From contig DFRF01000150.1 of the NCBI GenBank assembly GCA_002378125.1, positions 1 through 8,476 of the forward strand: a stretch of 8,476 bases of DNA, written 5' to 3'. Below are positions 1 through 6,512 of the stretch, in pieces. The position numbers and the translations under genes were made by a program. This DNA comes from Rhodospirillaceae bacterium UBA3470. GTDB lineage: Bacteria > Pseudomonadota > Alphaproteobacteria > Rhodospirillales > Casp-alpha2. Position 1 is the first letter of the stretch; each line of letters opens with the position of its first letter. The notes under the pieces were generated by a model. That model ran no database searches and was not told where the DNA came from. It worked only from the letters and a program-made list of their open reading frames with translations.

Positions 1-976
1 GAATTTCCGCAAGCAATCCGCCGGTGGCCATAGCGACGATCTCATCCCGCCCAACAGGCAGGTCGGCGAACAGACGCTCCAAGATCCAATCAAACCCATT
101 GATCTTAATTGACGCGGCACAGCTGGGCACGCCGATCACAGGTGTATCGTCCAGACCGCCGAGCAACAGCAGATTGCCGGGGTCGACAGGCATACCCAAT
201 TGCACAATCGTGCCACCACTTGCGGTCAAAGATGCGGGTATGACGTCTTTGCGATCAATAATTGCGGACGCGCCAAAAACCATGATGATATCGCAGTCCT
301 TTTCCTGCGCTAAGCAGATCTCCTTGGCCACAACGTCCTCGCGGTGCGCGCACTCCGCAAGATGAACCAAGCTGCCGGACAAGGAATTCACTCGCGTCGC
401 CATGGCCTCTCGCCGTTTCGCCATTACCTTATCCGCGTCACCGGGCAACCGGGAAAGGATTAGACCTACCCTTTTCGGCTGGAACGGGTAAACATCCAGA
501 CTTAGGCGGTCAACCGTGGCTATAGCTTCCAGGTTCGATAGACTGGCGTCAGAAACTGCAATAGGGATGATCTTTACGGTCGCAACGAGTTGACTGGCGC
601 GTACCCGAGAATAAGGCGGTAAGGTAGCGATCGTTATACCTTCATCGATATGATTGGCTTTGGCGATCTTGCGAAAATCAGCGACAAATACCCCATCCAC
701 TGCAGCGGAAAAGTTGACCCGGCCGGTAAAGGGATCTGCCGTGTCAACATGGTCGCCGCGGATAAACTCAGCTACCCGTTTGGCAGCCTCGTCCTCATGG
801 ACATCTCCTGGTTCCAGGCGCGCTGCGACAACCGTCGTCAAATTCGCATCTCTAAGCTGAGCGATCTCCGCAACGCCAATCCGCAGGCCCTTATTGAGCC
901 GTCCGTCCGGCAACCTAACCGAATGGGCGAGAATGCATCCAAGCGCCTTATCTATGCATACTTCGCCGAAAATCAT
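1..976 (-). CDS. Molybdopterin-binding protein (MoeA/MobA-type molybdenum cofactor protein), 3' end cut off by window
   Basis: This is the first 325 codons of a protein running off the left edge. The start is ATG at 976: it opens MIFGEV, as the family usually does, and an in-frame TAG lies two codons upstream. Residues 1-150 look like the N-terminal MoeA-like part (LPDGRLNKG, then RLEPGDVHEDEAA near 53-65). Residues about 165-310 form a MoaB/MogA-type molybdopterin-binding domain, with FGASAIIDRKDVIP near 234, PVDPGN near 263 and GVPSCAASIKINGFD near 282. Family members of this kind often continue into a MobA-like nucleotidyltransferase domain, giving proteins of roughly 500 residues or more. 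That part would lie outside the window. The inferred role is cytosolic molybdenum-cofactor maturation, possibly for xanthine-oxidase-family enzymes. No clear Shine-Dalgarno is visible. It lies 43 nt downstream of the acyltransferase on the same strand, so the two may be co-transcribed. Confidence 0.85.
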   Translation of the reverse strand, partial: MIFGEVCIDKALGCILAHSVRLPDGRLNKGLRIGVAEIAQLRDANLTTVVAARLEPGDVHEDEAAKRVAEFIRGDHVDTADPFTGRVNFSAAVDGVFVADFRKIAKANHIDEGITIATLPPYSRVRASQLVATVKIIPIAVSDASLSNLEAIATVDRLSLDVYPFQPKRVGLILSRLPGDADKVMAKRREAMATRVNSLSGSLVHLAECAHREDVVAKEICLAQEKDCDIIMVFGASAIIDRKDVIPASLTASGGTIVQLGMPVDPGNLLLLGGLDDTPVIGVPSCAASIKINGFDWILERLFADLPVGRDEIVAMATGGLLAEI

Positions 977-1019
977 GCGCTATTTGCACCCAAAATCGCG
1001 ATAAGGGCAAGCCGTCGGA

Positions 1020-1769
1020 TCACGAGGCAGGCGCAGGCATGGCATCGGGACTGAGCTCTTCCACCAGCTTGTCGCTTTCGGAACTGATGACCGTATGCAA
1101 CTGATCCAAAAAGACACGTTTTTCCAATCCCGGGTAGATGGGGTCGAGGAAATACAGGGTGACCTTTCCGGCTCCGATGGTGCTGGCGCCTTTTGGCCAA
1201 TAGACGCCGGAGTTCAAAGCAACCGGAATGACCGGCAATCCGAGACGCTTATAGAGCAGGTAAATTCCGCCTTTCAGTTCCGGGTTTTGCAGCGGCGCCT
1301 GACGTGTGCCTTCGGGAAAAATCAGGAGGTTTCGGTTCTCGGCGACGGCCGCTTCGGCTTGTTCATACATGTGCGTAAGGGCCTTGCGGCCCTTCGTTCG
1401 ATCGACGGCAATCATCTTCAAATGCTTCAAGTACCATCCAAATACCGGAATCTTAGTCAAACTAACTTTCAAGACCGGCACTATCTCGGGCACCAGTAAA
1501 TAGAGGGCCATTGTCTCCCATGCGGATTGGTGCTTGGCGGCGAAAATCACCGACTTTCCCTCAATGGCATGCGGATCGCCACGGACTTCAAACGTCAGAT
1601 TTAGGATATGCCGGCAAAGGAACAGGAAGCCTTTGCAATAGAACTGTGAACACGTCCGGGCCCGACGGTCCGCCTGACCGCCGAGGATGAGAAACGGGAT
1701 CGGCAGGACAAACAGGATCGTCCATAACCCCCACATGAGAACAAAAAGCTTGGATTTGAGAACCTGCAT
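1020..1769 (-). CDS. plsC: 1-acyl-sn-glycerol-3-phosphate acyltransferase (PlsC family)
   Basis: The 249-residue product matches the usual PlsC length and is predicted to acylate lysophosphatidic acid to phosphatidic acid at the inner membrane. A hydrophobic N-terminal segment at residues about 8-30 should anchor it. The acyltransferase boxes are visible: HQSAWE at 80-85 (the HX4D box with Glu in place of Asp, a form I associate with alphaproteobacterial members), KIPVFGWYLKHLKMIAVDR at about 106-124, FPEGTR at 151-156, and LPVIPVALNSG near 178-188. The start at 1769 was chosen because MQVLKSKLF leads straight into the membrane segment. A GTG at 1826 would add 19 residues of non-family sequence. 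Neither start has a convincing Shine-Dalgarno, so the start is less sure than the family. Its downstream neighbour is the molybdopterin-binding gene. A paralogue acting on another acyl acceptor is possible. Confidence 0.88.
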   Translation of the reverse strand: MQVLKSKLFVLMWGLWTILFVLPIPFLILGGQADRRARTCSQFYCKGFLFLCRHILNLTFEVRGDPHAIEGKSVIFAAKHQSAWETMALYLLVPEIVPVLKVSLTKIPVFGWYLKHLKMIAVDRTKGRKALTHMYEQAEAAVAENRNLLIFPEGTRQAPLQNPELKGGIYLLYKRLGLPVIPVALNSGVYWPKGASTIGAGKVTLYFLDPIYPGLEKRVFLDQLHTVISSESDKLVEELSPDAMPAPAS

Positions 1770-2180
1770 GATGCGACTATTGCACGCGGGATTTGAAGGG
1801 TCGAGGTCTGAAAGCCGCCGCGGCACTTGCCCGAAAGCTTAACGCTTGCCTGGGAATACCATCAATGGCGATAGTGACGGTTTGGAAATCCATCTGGAGG
1901 GATCTGAATATTGCCCCGATTGCCAATCGAACTGCAGGACTGCCTACTCCACCGCCCCAGTAGCCGGCTTCTTCGCCGCATAGGCGACCGTTTAGAGTTG
2001 ACGCCGACAGAGCCATTTCCGAATAGCTTTCCAGATACGATACATCAAAGTTGCTGAAATACCCGCTCGGACCACGTGATGGGAAGGAGAAGTCAGACAC
2101 TGCCAAATTCACTCAACTTATAACCCATCAGTTTAACCATGATCTCCGGCTGGCCTCCAAGCGGTTGCGACCGTAGCAGG
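1770..2180. other. 411-nt region without a recognised gene
   Basis: This lies between the LigC-like stop and the acyltransferase start. The minus strand has an open frame from GTG at 2112 to 1777 (111 codons) that directly follows an in-frame TGA and runs 50 nt past a possible GTG start of the acyltransferase. The peptide has a gene-like composition (for example EEAGYWGGGVGSPAVRLAIG at residues about 47-66), but I do not recognise it, it has no clear ribosome binding site, and third-position GC looks weak. A second minus frame carries a short ATG-initiated peptide at about 2131-2084 that ends at TGA just where the first frame becomes interesting. The region could hold a decayed gene, a leader or promoter for the acyltransferase, or neither. 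Confidence 0.3.
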
Positions 2181-3128
2181 TCAAGATTGAAAGGATTCTT
2201 CTATTCGGGCCATGGTCTGCATGGCTGGAAGGCATTGCTTGACGCTCCCGTTGGGTTCACGGCCCTCGGAGATTGCTGACAGAAACTCCCGGTCGATCAA
2301 CTCGATGCCGTTATTGGAGACAGCAACACCGCTCAAATCTACAACCTCGTCCTTGCCGTCGTAGAGATCATCGTATCGTGCGATATATGTACCATTGTCA
2401 CAGATGTAACGGAAATAGGCGCCCAAGGGCCCATCATTATTAAATGACAACGACAAGGAGCAGATCGCCCCCGAGGGCACTTTCATGCCAATGCTCATGT
2501 CCATGGCGATACCCAAGTCATCGTGCTTCGGGCCCTGCAGGCCAAAGGCTTCCGATGCGGTCTCGCCCGTCTGGTACTGGAATAGATCCACAGTGTGGCA
2601 GGCGTGATGCCATAGCAGATGATCGGTCCAGGTTCGCGGCTCACCCTTTGCGTTGATGTTCTTGCGCCGGAAGAAGTAAGTCTGCACGTCCATTTGCTGA
2701 ATCTTTAATTCGCCAGCAACAATTTTATTATGAACCCATTGGTGGGATGGGTTGAATCGACGAACGTGGCCGGCCATCGCAACCACGCCAGTTTCCTCCT
2801 GGGTCCGAACAACGGCCTCAGAGTCGGCCAAATTGTCGGCCATGGGGATCTCCACAAGGACGTGTTTTCCAGCCTTCATGCAAGCGATAGCTTGTTCGGC
2901 ATGGACCTGGGTCGGTGTGGCTAAAATGACCGCGTCGACGTCGTCACGAGCCAGGCTTTCGTCCAAGTCCCTAGTCCAATGAGCGATGCTGCGTTCCTTC
3001 GCGTAGCCCTCAATGTCATCCGGTACGCCGCCAACCACCGATGTCACCGTGACCCCGTCGATGGCGTCAAGCGCCTCTAGATGCTTCATTCCGAAAGCGC
3101 CCGCAGCGCCCGCCACACATACTTTCAT
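2181..3128 (-). CDS. ligC: LigC-like 4-carboxy-2-hydroxymuconate-6-semialdehyde dehydrogenase (Gfo/Idh/MocA family)
   Basis: The 315-residue NAD(P)-dependent oxidoreductase closely resembles, from memory, LigC of the protocatechuate 4,5-cleavage pathway. LigC oxidises the cyclic hemiacetal of 4-carboxy-2-hydroxymuconate-6-semialdehyde to 2-pyrone-4,6-dicarboxylate in the cytosol. The Rossmann glycines are at 7-13 (GAAGAFG). Family-specific stretches include HAEQAIACMKAGKHV at 76-90, RRFNPSHQWVH at 123-133, QQMDVQTYFFRR at 144-155, and WTDHLLWHHACHTVDLF at 167-183, which holds the presumed catalytic His178. The usual EKP motif is EIP at 93-95, as I recall for LigC itself. The start at 3128 is fixed by AGGAGG at 3143-3138 with a 9-nt spacer. 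The open frame runs 28 codons further upstream without family similarity. No ligAB, ligI or ligJ lies in the window, so the precise substrate is inferred. A paralogue acting on another lactol is possible. Confidence 0.8.
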   Translation of the reverse strand: MKVCVAGAAGAFGMKHLEALDAIDGVTVTSVVGGVPDDIEGYAKERSIAHWTRDLDESLARDDVDAVILATPTQVHAEQAIACMKAGKHVLVEIPMADNLADSEAVVRTQEETGVVAMAGHVRRFNPSHQWVHNKIVAGELKIQQMDVQTYFFRRKNINAKGEPRTWTDHLLWHHACHTVDLFQYQTGETASEAFGLQGPKHDDLGIAMDMSIGMKVPSGAICSLSLSFNNDGPLGAYFRYICDNGTYIARYDDLYDGKDEVVDLSGVAVSNNGIELIDREFLSAISEGREPNGSVKQCLPAMQTMARIEESFQS

Positions 3129-3137
3129 TTGTCCAGT

Positions 3138-3143
3138 CCTCCT
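3138..3143 (-). promoter_or_regulatory. Shine-Dalgarno of the LigC-like gene
   Basis: AGGAGG on the minus strand, 9 nt before the ATG at 3128. A perfect anti-SD match here decides the start against the longer open frame beginning at 3212. Confidence 0.85.
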
Positions 3144-3252
3144 GTACTCCGTCTGGGGGTCGGCTAACGGTAAGGCGATGAAAGTTTGCCCTCGAAATGG
3201 CCTACCGATCAACTCAAGTTAAAATTACCCTTTTGAAGTGTGACATCTATCA

Positions 3253-3283
3253 GCCCAATTTTTCCCTATCCTGAAAATTGAGC
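3253..3283. repeat. AT-rich inverted repeat in the leader of the LigC-like gene
   Basis: GCCCAATTTT at 3253-3262 and AAAATTGAGC at 3274-3283 are inverted copies with one mismatch, separated by 11 nt. In minus-strand RNA the mismatch becomes a G-U pair, giving a 10-bp stem. It sits 125 nt upstream of the LigC-like ATG and 61 nt beyond the SDR stop. No T-run follows on either strand, so a simple intrinsic terminator is unlikely. An operator for a dimeric regulator, or a leader hairpin, fits better. Confidence 0.45.
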
Positions 3284-3303
3284 GGCACGACTGGGCAGTA
3301 GGG

Positions 3304-3318
3304 TGTGATCAACGCACA
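3304..3318. promoter_or_regulatory. Short dyad TGTG-N7-CACA, possible operator
   Basis: TGTGATCAACGCACA has perfect 4-bp arms around a 7-nt centre, in the same gap as the larger inverted repeat. It resembles a degenerate CRP/FNR- or GntR-type half-site pair but has one base fewer than the standard CRP spacing. Arms this short arise by chance, so this is only a candidate. Confidence 0.2.
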
Positions 3319-3343
3319 AACGACGGGGGCTTTTTTTGGCTTC

Positions 3344-4342
3344 CTATTTTGTAAACGGCTCGGACTGAATCCACTCGATGGTTTCTCGCAGAAACGTAGG
3401 AAAGTCGCGTAAATGGACACCAAGGCTGTCGCGGCGGGTGAAGTCAAATCCGGTCGGCGTCGCCGCAGGTTGCATTATAGGGGCCGGCATCTTCATGTCG
3501 GGCAGAATCTTCTTGCACTCAGCATAAATCTCCTGCCAGTGCAGGCTCTTGTATACGCCAAAGTATCGGCCAGATGCATCAGGGTTTTCAAACGCTGCCA
3601 AAAACAGGTTTGCGAGGTCATACAAGTGGATCATGGAAGCGGAATCGTTGGGCGTCCTCTCATGACGCGCGGAACCGCCATCGATGACGCGTTTCAACCA
3701 GGCAAAGGGATTGTGGTTCATGTGCTCGGGCAGGATCGCCGGGCCGTAGAGGCCCGTCGGCAATATGATGGAGAGGCGGATGCCGTGTTCAGCACAAAAT
3801 TTCATAGCGGCCTTCTCCATGACGGTCTTGGTTGCAGACGTGTACTTCTTCGCACGACATTGCTCATCGGCATCCGACCAATGATCGACCTCGTTCTTAA
3901 CCGGCACCGATGGGACAGGATTAGTGCTCGATGTGGACGAACAGATCACCGCTGTCCGTACACCCTGGAGATGCGCCGCGCGGAGAATGTTTAGGCAGCC
4001 GTCGACCGTGGGCATGATTATCTCGGCATAACCGCGAGTGTCATCCATTTCCTTGGCCAGCGTGCCGTCGATCCCCTTATAGGTAGGAATGAGACAAGTG
4101 ATAAACACACCGTCGGCGCCATCCAAAGGCGCAACGAAGGATGCCTCGTCGCCCATCTCGGCGCTGAACAGTGAGAGGTTTTCACCGCCTGGTAGGGCCT
4201 TTAAATAGAATGCTTTTTCAGGCGCGTTCCTGTCGCGGAGCGTGCCATTAACGGCGTAACCGCGTTGCAACGCGGCCCGAACAATATTTGAACCGACGAG
4301 TCCGCTGGCGCCTGCAACGCAAAGGGTGCTTACCTCAGTCAT
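3344..4342 (-). CDS. NAD(P)-dependent extended SDR reductase, dihydroflavonol-4-reductase-like
   Basis: The 332-residue protein belongs to the extended short-chain dehydrogenase/epimerase family and should be a cytosolic NADP(H)-linked reductase of a carbonyl substrate. Visible features are the nucleotide-binding GASGLVG at 11-17, the strand-and-serine region ICSSTSSTNP at 133-142, YTSATKTVMEKAA at 167-179, LPTGLYGP at 194-201, and MIHLYDLANLFLAAFENP at 237-254 followed by SGRYFG. These follow the dihydroflavonol/cinnamoyl-CoA reductase order. The Tyr167-Lys172 spacing is one residue longer than the normal YxxxK. The start at 4342 is supported by GGGAGG at 4356-4351, 8 nt upstream. The frame continues to 4414 but without family similarity. 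It lies 97 nt after the Gfo/Idh/MocA gene on the same strand and is probably in the same transcript. The substrate is not deducible. Confidence 0.82.
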   Translation of the reverse strand: MTEVSTLCVAGASGLVGSNIVRAALQRGYAVNGTLRDRNAPEKAFYLKALPGGENLSLFSAEMGDEASFVAPLDGADGVFITCLIPTYKGIDGTLAKEMDDTRGYAEIIMPTVDGCLNILRAAHLQGVRTAVICSSTSSTNPVPSVPVKNEVDHWSDADEQCRAKKYTSATKTVMEKAAMKFCAEHGIRLSIILPTGLYGPAILPEHMNHNPFAWLKRVIDGGSARHERTPNDSASMIHLYDLANLFLAAFENPDASGRYFGVYKSLHWQEIYAECKKILPDMKMPAPIMQPAATPTGFDFTRRDSLGVHLRDFPTFLRETIEWIQSEPFTK

Positions 4343-4350
4343 GAAAATCG

Positions 4351-4356
4351 CCTCCC
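4351..4356 (-). promoter_or_regulatory. Shine-Dalgarno of the SDR gene
   Basis: GGGAGG on the minus strand, 8 nt before the ATG at 4342. It places the start immediately before the Rossmann fold and excludes the upstream in-frame ATG at 4414. Confidence 0.75.
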
Positions 4357-4439
4357 GGATTAGATGTTGTCGCTGGGCAAGATCCTCGCAGTAATTGATC
4401 ATAACGGCCTGCATGCAACACGCAAACCGGCGGCAACGA

Positions 4440-5477
4440 TCAGACCAGAAAAATCCGCCGTCCAGTTTCGCTGGATTCGTAGACGGCTTCCTCGGCGCGG
4501 AGGTTCGCCAGGTAGTCCCGTCCCGTGTTGGCTACGGCAGACCCTAAAGTCAAATGGTCCAGAACCTGTTTCTGCGTCCGGTAGACGCTATCGCCGGCGA
4601 AGCCCCGGGCCTCCCAATCGAACAGGACGGCCTCTTCCGCGTTAGCGCCGAAGGCCCTAAAGAAAACCTTTCCGTCACCGCTGAGGCGAATGGTGCCCTT
4701 CGACCCCTCTACCCACATGTCGCCGATGGTTCGACGCCGGTCCTCAGCGATGTGGTCGGACAGGCGATTGCCGTCGAAGAGCGCGCGCACGCCGCTTTCA
4801 AATTTCATGATTATGAAGCCCGCGTCTTCGCCCGCGATATGCGGGTTCAATTGGGTGAGTTCTGCCGTCACGGTCTCGATTTCGCCGAAAAAGCCTCGAA
4901 AAACATCTATCAGGTGTATCGCCGTTTCGTGAACTAGGAAGCGCTCCATCTTCTGGAAGTAGGGTTGCCGGCGAAGGTAGGCCTCAGGGCCCTGACCATC
5001 TCCCGGCCGCAGGCGAAACGTGGCCTGATAGACCTCGCCAACCCTACCAGCGTCTAGCATCTCCTTGATCTTCATGTGCCACGGCTGAAAGCGGAAGTTT
5101 TCGTGCACAAACAAAGGCACGCTGGCATCTTCTGTCAATTGGACCGCCGCTTCCGCCTCTGCCAGGGAACGGGTGAAAGGCTTTTGACAAATAATCGGGA
5201 TATAGCGCACCACGCACATCTCGATGAACGCCATGTGCATGTCGGGTGGTACTATGATGTCCACCAGGTCGGGCTTCACCGCGTCCAACATGGTTTCGAA
5301 ATCATCAAAGGCCTGACAGCCAGCGAAGGCGGCAGCAGTCGCCGCCGCCTGGGCCTTGTTCAGGGAGCAGACGCCAACCAAGTTCACATCCAACCGCCTC
5401 CAAGCGTCATGGTGGAACTGACTGAAATAACCCGTACCGACTGTGGCCAGGCGCCGCTGCACCTGTGTTTCCAACAT
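4440..5477 (-). CDS. Gfo/Idh/MocA family oxidoreductase
   Basis: This is a 345-residue cytosolic NAD(P)-dependent dehydrogenase, probably acting on a sugar, cyclitol or sugar-acid derivative. The N-terminal Rossmann fold has VGTGYFSQFHHDAW at 13-26, with the strand-ending VDIIVPPDMH at 72-81. The EKP motif appears as QKP at 98-100, so the lysine (Lys99) is kept. The C-terminal domain carries HENFRFQPWH at 125-134 and HETAIHLIDVFRGFFGE at 183-199, with His188 and Asp191 in the family's HxxD position. The ATG at 5477 follows AGGAGAGGG that overlaps the lactonase TAG (5488-5490), leaving only 10 nt between the genes, so translational coupling is likely. It belongs to a different branch from the LigC-like protein at 2181..3128. 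Pairing with a lactonase suggests oxidation of a cyclic sugar to a lactone, but this is inference. Confidence 0.85.
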   Translation of the reverse strand: MLETQVQRRLATVGTGYFSQFHHDAWRRLDVNLVGVCSLNKAQAAATAAAFAGCQAFDDFETMLDAVKPDLVDIIVPPDMHMAFIEMCVVRYIPIICQKPFTRSLAEAEAAVQLTEDASVPLFVHENFRFQPWHMKIKEMLDAGRVGEVYQATFRLRPGDGQGPEAYLRRQPYFQKMERFLVHETAIHLIDVFRGFFGEIETVTAELTQLNPHIAGEDAGFIIMKFESGVRALFDGNRLSDHIAEDRRRTIGDMWVEGSKGTIRLSGDGKVFFRAFGANAEEAVLFDWEARGFAGDSVYRTQKQVLDHLTLGSAVANTGRDYLANLRAEEAVYESSETGRRIFLV

Positions 5478-5487
5478 CGACCCTCTC

Positions 5488-6441
5488 CTATGAGTGCCAA
5501 TGATATGGCGCGAGGCCCGCCTGATCCGTCCGGAACGTGGCGATGGAATCTCCGAGCAGACAGCCGAGATAGACGGTCTTCAAATCCGGTCCACCAAAAG
5601 CCAGGCTGGATATGTTCTTGAGCTTCTTCCCGGCCGCCTTGTCCAGGTGCGATCGGCCCAACTGATCAGCCTGGTAGGCCGCCTCAGTCCACGCGATATG
5701 ATCAGGGTCGCTGTCTTCGACGATGATTTCACGGTTACCGTTGCGGTCCACTCGAATAACCCGATTGGACACGATGGAAGTGATCCACACGCCGTCGTCC
5801 GCATCGAAGGTCAGACCGTCCGGATATTCTCCTTCACCGAATTCTGTGATCGTTGTCTTATTCACGAGATTACCGCTACCGGAAACATCAAATCGTGTCA
5901 GACGGCGGGCGAAGGTTTCGTTGACATAAAGCTGTCCTGTTTCCGGGTGGACTAGACATTCGTTGGTGTAGCCTAAACCGTCCGCAACGATGCGCGCGCC
6001 CGTATCATCCACCAAGACTATAAATCCATCGGAACAATCGGCCCGGTATCCCAGGTCCCGCGGTTGGAGGCGCGTGCTCACCGTCACCCAGGTCCGGCCC
6101 TGACCATCCACGTGAACATAATTGGTCGGCGGCAGATCGATACCGTCGACACTGGTGAGGAACGGCGTCAGTTCACCATCTGGCGTTAACCGGAATACGC
6201 CGCCGTCTGTATCGCCCAAATGCGTGAGTAGCCATCCACCGTCACGCAGGATCGCAATGCCGTTGGGTTTCGGCTGAAAATCCCCTTTCGCCACTACAGT
6301 GACCATATCTCCCGTGGAGGCCAGCAGCGTGACCCCGCCCCGCCAGTCGGCCATGTGCAACGTTCCGTCCACGCGCGCCAACGCGCATTCGGGACGGTGC
6401 AGACCGCTTCCGATAAACTGAAGTTGGTCCAGATCGATCAT
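5488..6441 (-). CDS. SMP-30/gluconolactonase/LRE family lactonase
   Basis: The 317-residue six-bladed beta-propeller hydrolase is predicted to open a sugar lactone to the free acid using a divalent metal. The metal ligands of the family can be placed: Glu18 in HRPECALA, Asn160 in YTNECLVHPETGQLYVNET, and Asp208 in EYPDGLTFDADDGVW. Asn107 in PPTNYVHVDGQGRTW is the probable substrate-site Asn. The closing blade shows AFGGPDLKTVYLG near 281-293. No signal peptide is seen, so it is probably cytosolic. The start at 6441 is set by GGAGG at 6451-6447 with a 5-nt spacer; an in-frame TTG at 6459 would lie upstream of that site. It begins 71 nt after the methyltransferase stop and is followed after 10 nt by the oxidoreductase. 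A lactonase-dehydrogenase pair is common in oxidative sugar catabolism. Confidence 0.85.
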   Translation of the reverse strand: MIDLDQLQFIGSGLHRPECALARVDGTLHMADWRGGVTLLASTGDMVTVVAKGDFQPKPNGIAILRDGGWLLTHLGDTDGGVFRLTPDGELTPFLTSVDGIDLPPTNYVHVDGQGRTWVTVSTRLQPRDLGYRADCSDGFIVLVDDTGARIVADGLGYTNECLVHPETGQLYVNETFARRLTRFDVSGSGNLVNKTTITEFGEGEYPDGLTFDADDGVWITSIVSNRVIRVDRNGNREIIVEDSDPDHIAWTEAAYQADQLGRSHLDKAAGKKLKNISSLAFGGPDLKTVYLGCLLGDSIATFRTDQAGLAPYHWHS

Positions 6442-6446
6442 GAGAA

Positions 6447-6451
6447 CCTCC
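6447..6451 (-). promoter_or_regulatory. Shine-Dalgarno of the lactonase gene
   Basis: GGAGG on the minus strand, 5 nt before the ATG at 6441. It lies inside the six codons that the upstream TTG start (6459) would add, which favours the ATG. Confidence 0.65.
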
Positions 6452-6512
6452 GGAGACAAGATAACAAATTGATTAGAATATTCGTTGCGTCACAGCAATT
6501 GCGGAGACGCCC

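Noticed and set aside
650..1054. Plus-strand open frame of 134 codons
   Set aside because: Antisense to the start of the molybdopterin-binding gene and to the acyltransferase end, with no recognisable family.
2146..2164. Possible terminator hairpin after the LigC-like gene
   Set aside because: The stem is about 7 bp with an internal mismatch and a wobble, the loop is only 3 nt, and no T-run follows on the minus strand.
3324..3337. GGGGGC followed by seven T, terminator-like on the plus strand
   Set aside because: No matching GCCCCC arm lies upstream to form a stem, and no plus-strand gene ends there.
3413..3994. Plus-strand open frame of 193 codons
   Set aside because: Antisense to the SDR gene, with an arginine/histidine-rich composition typical of reverse-frame reading.
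4410..4417. TGCATGCA palindrome between the oxidoreductase and the SDR
   Set aside because: An 8-bp palindrome is expected by chance, and it does not extend into a longer dyad.
5076..5621. Plus-strand open frame of 181 codons
   Set aside because: Antisense to the oxidoreductase and lactonase genes, which carry full family motifs on the minus strand.
6466..6500. Possible -35/-10 pair before the lactonase (TTGCTG with TCTAAT)
   Set aside because: The spacing is 15 nt, shorter than usual, and the match is poor. It is too weak to report as a promoter.
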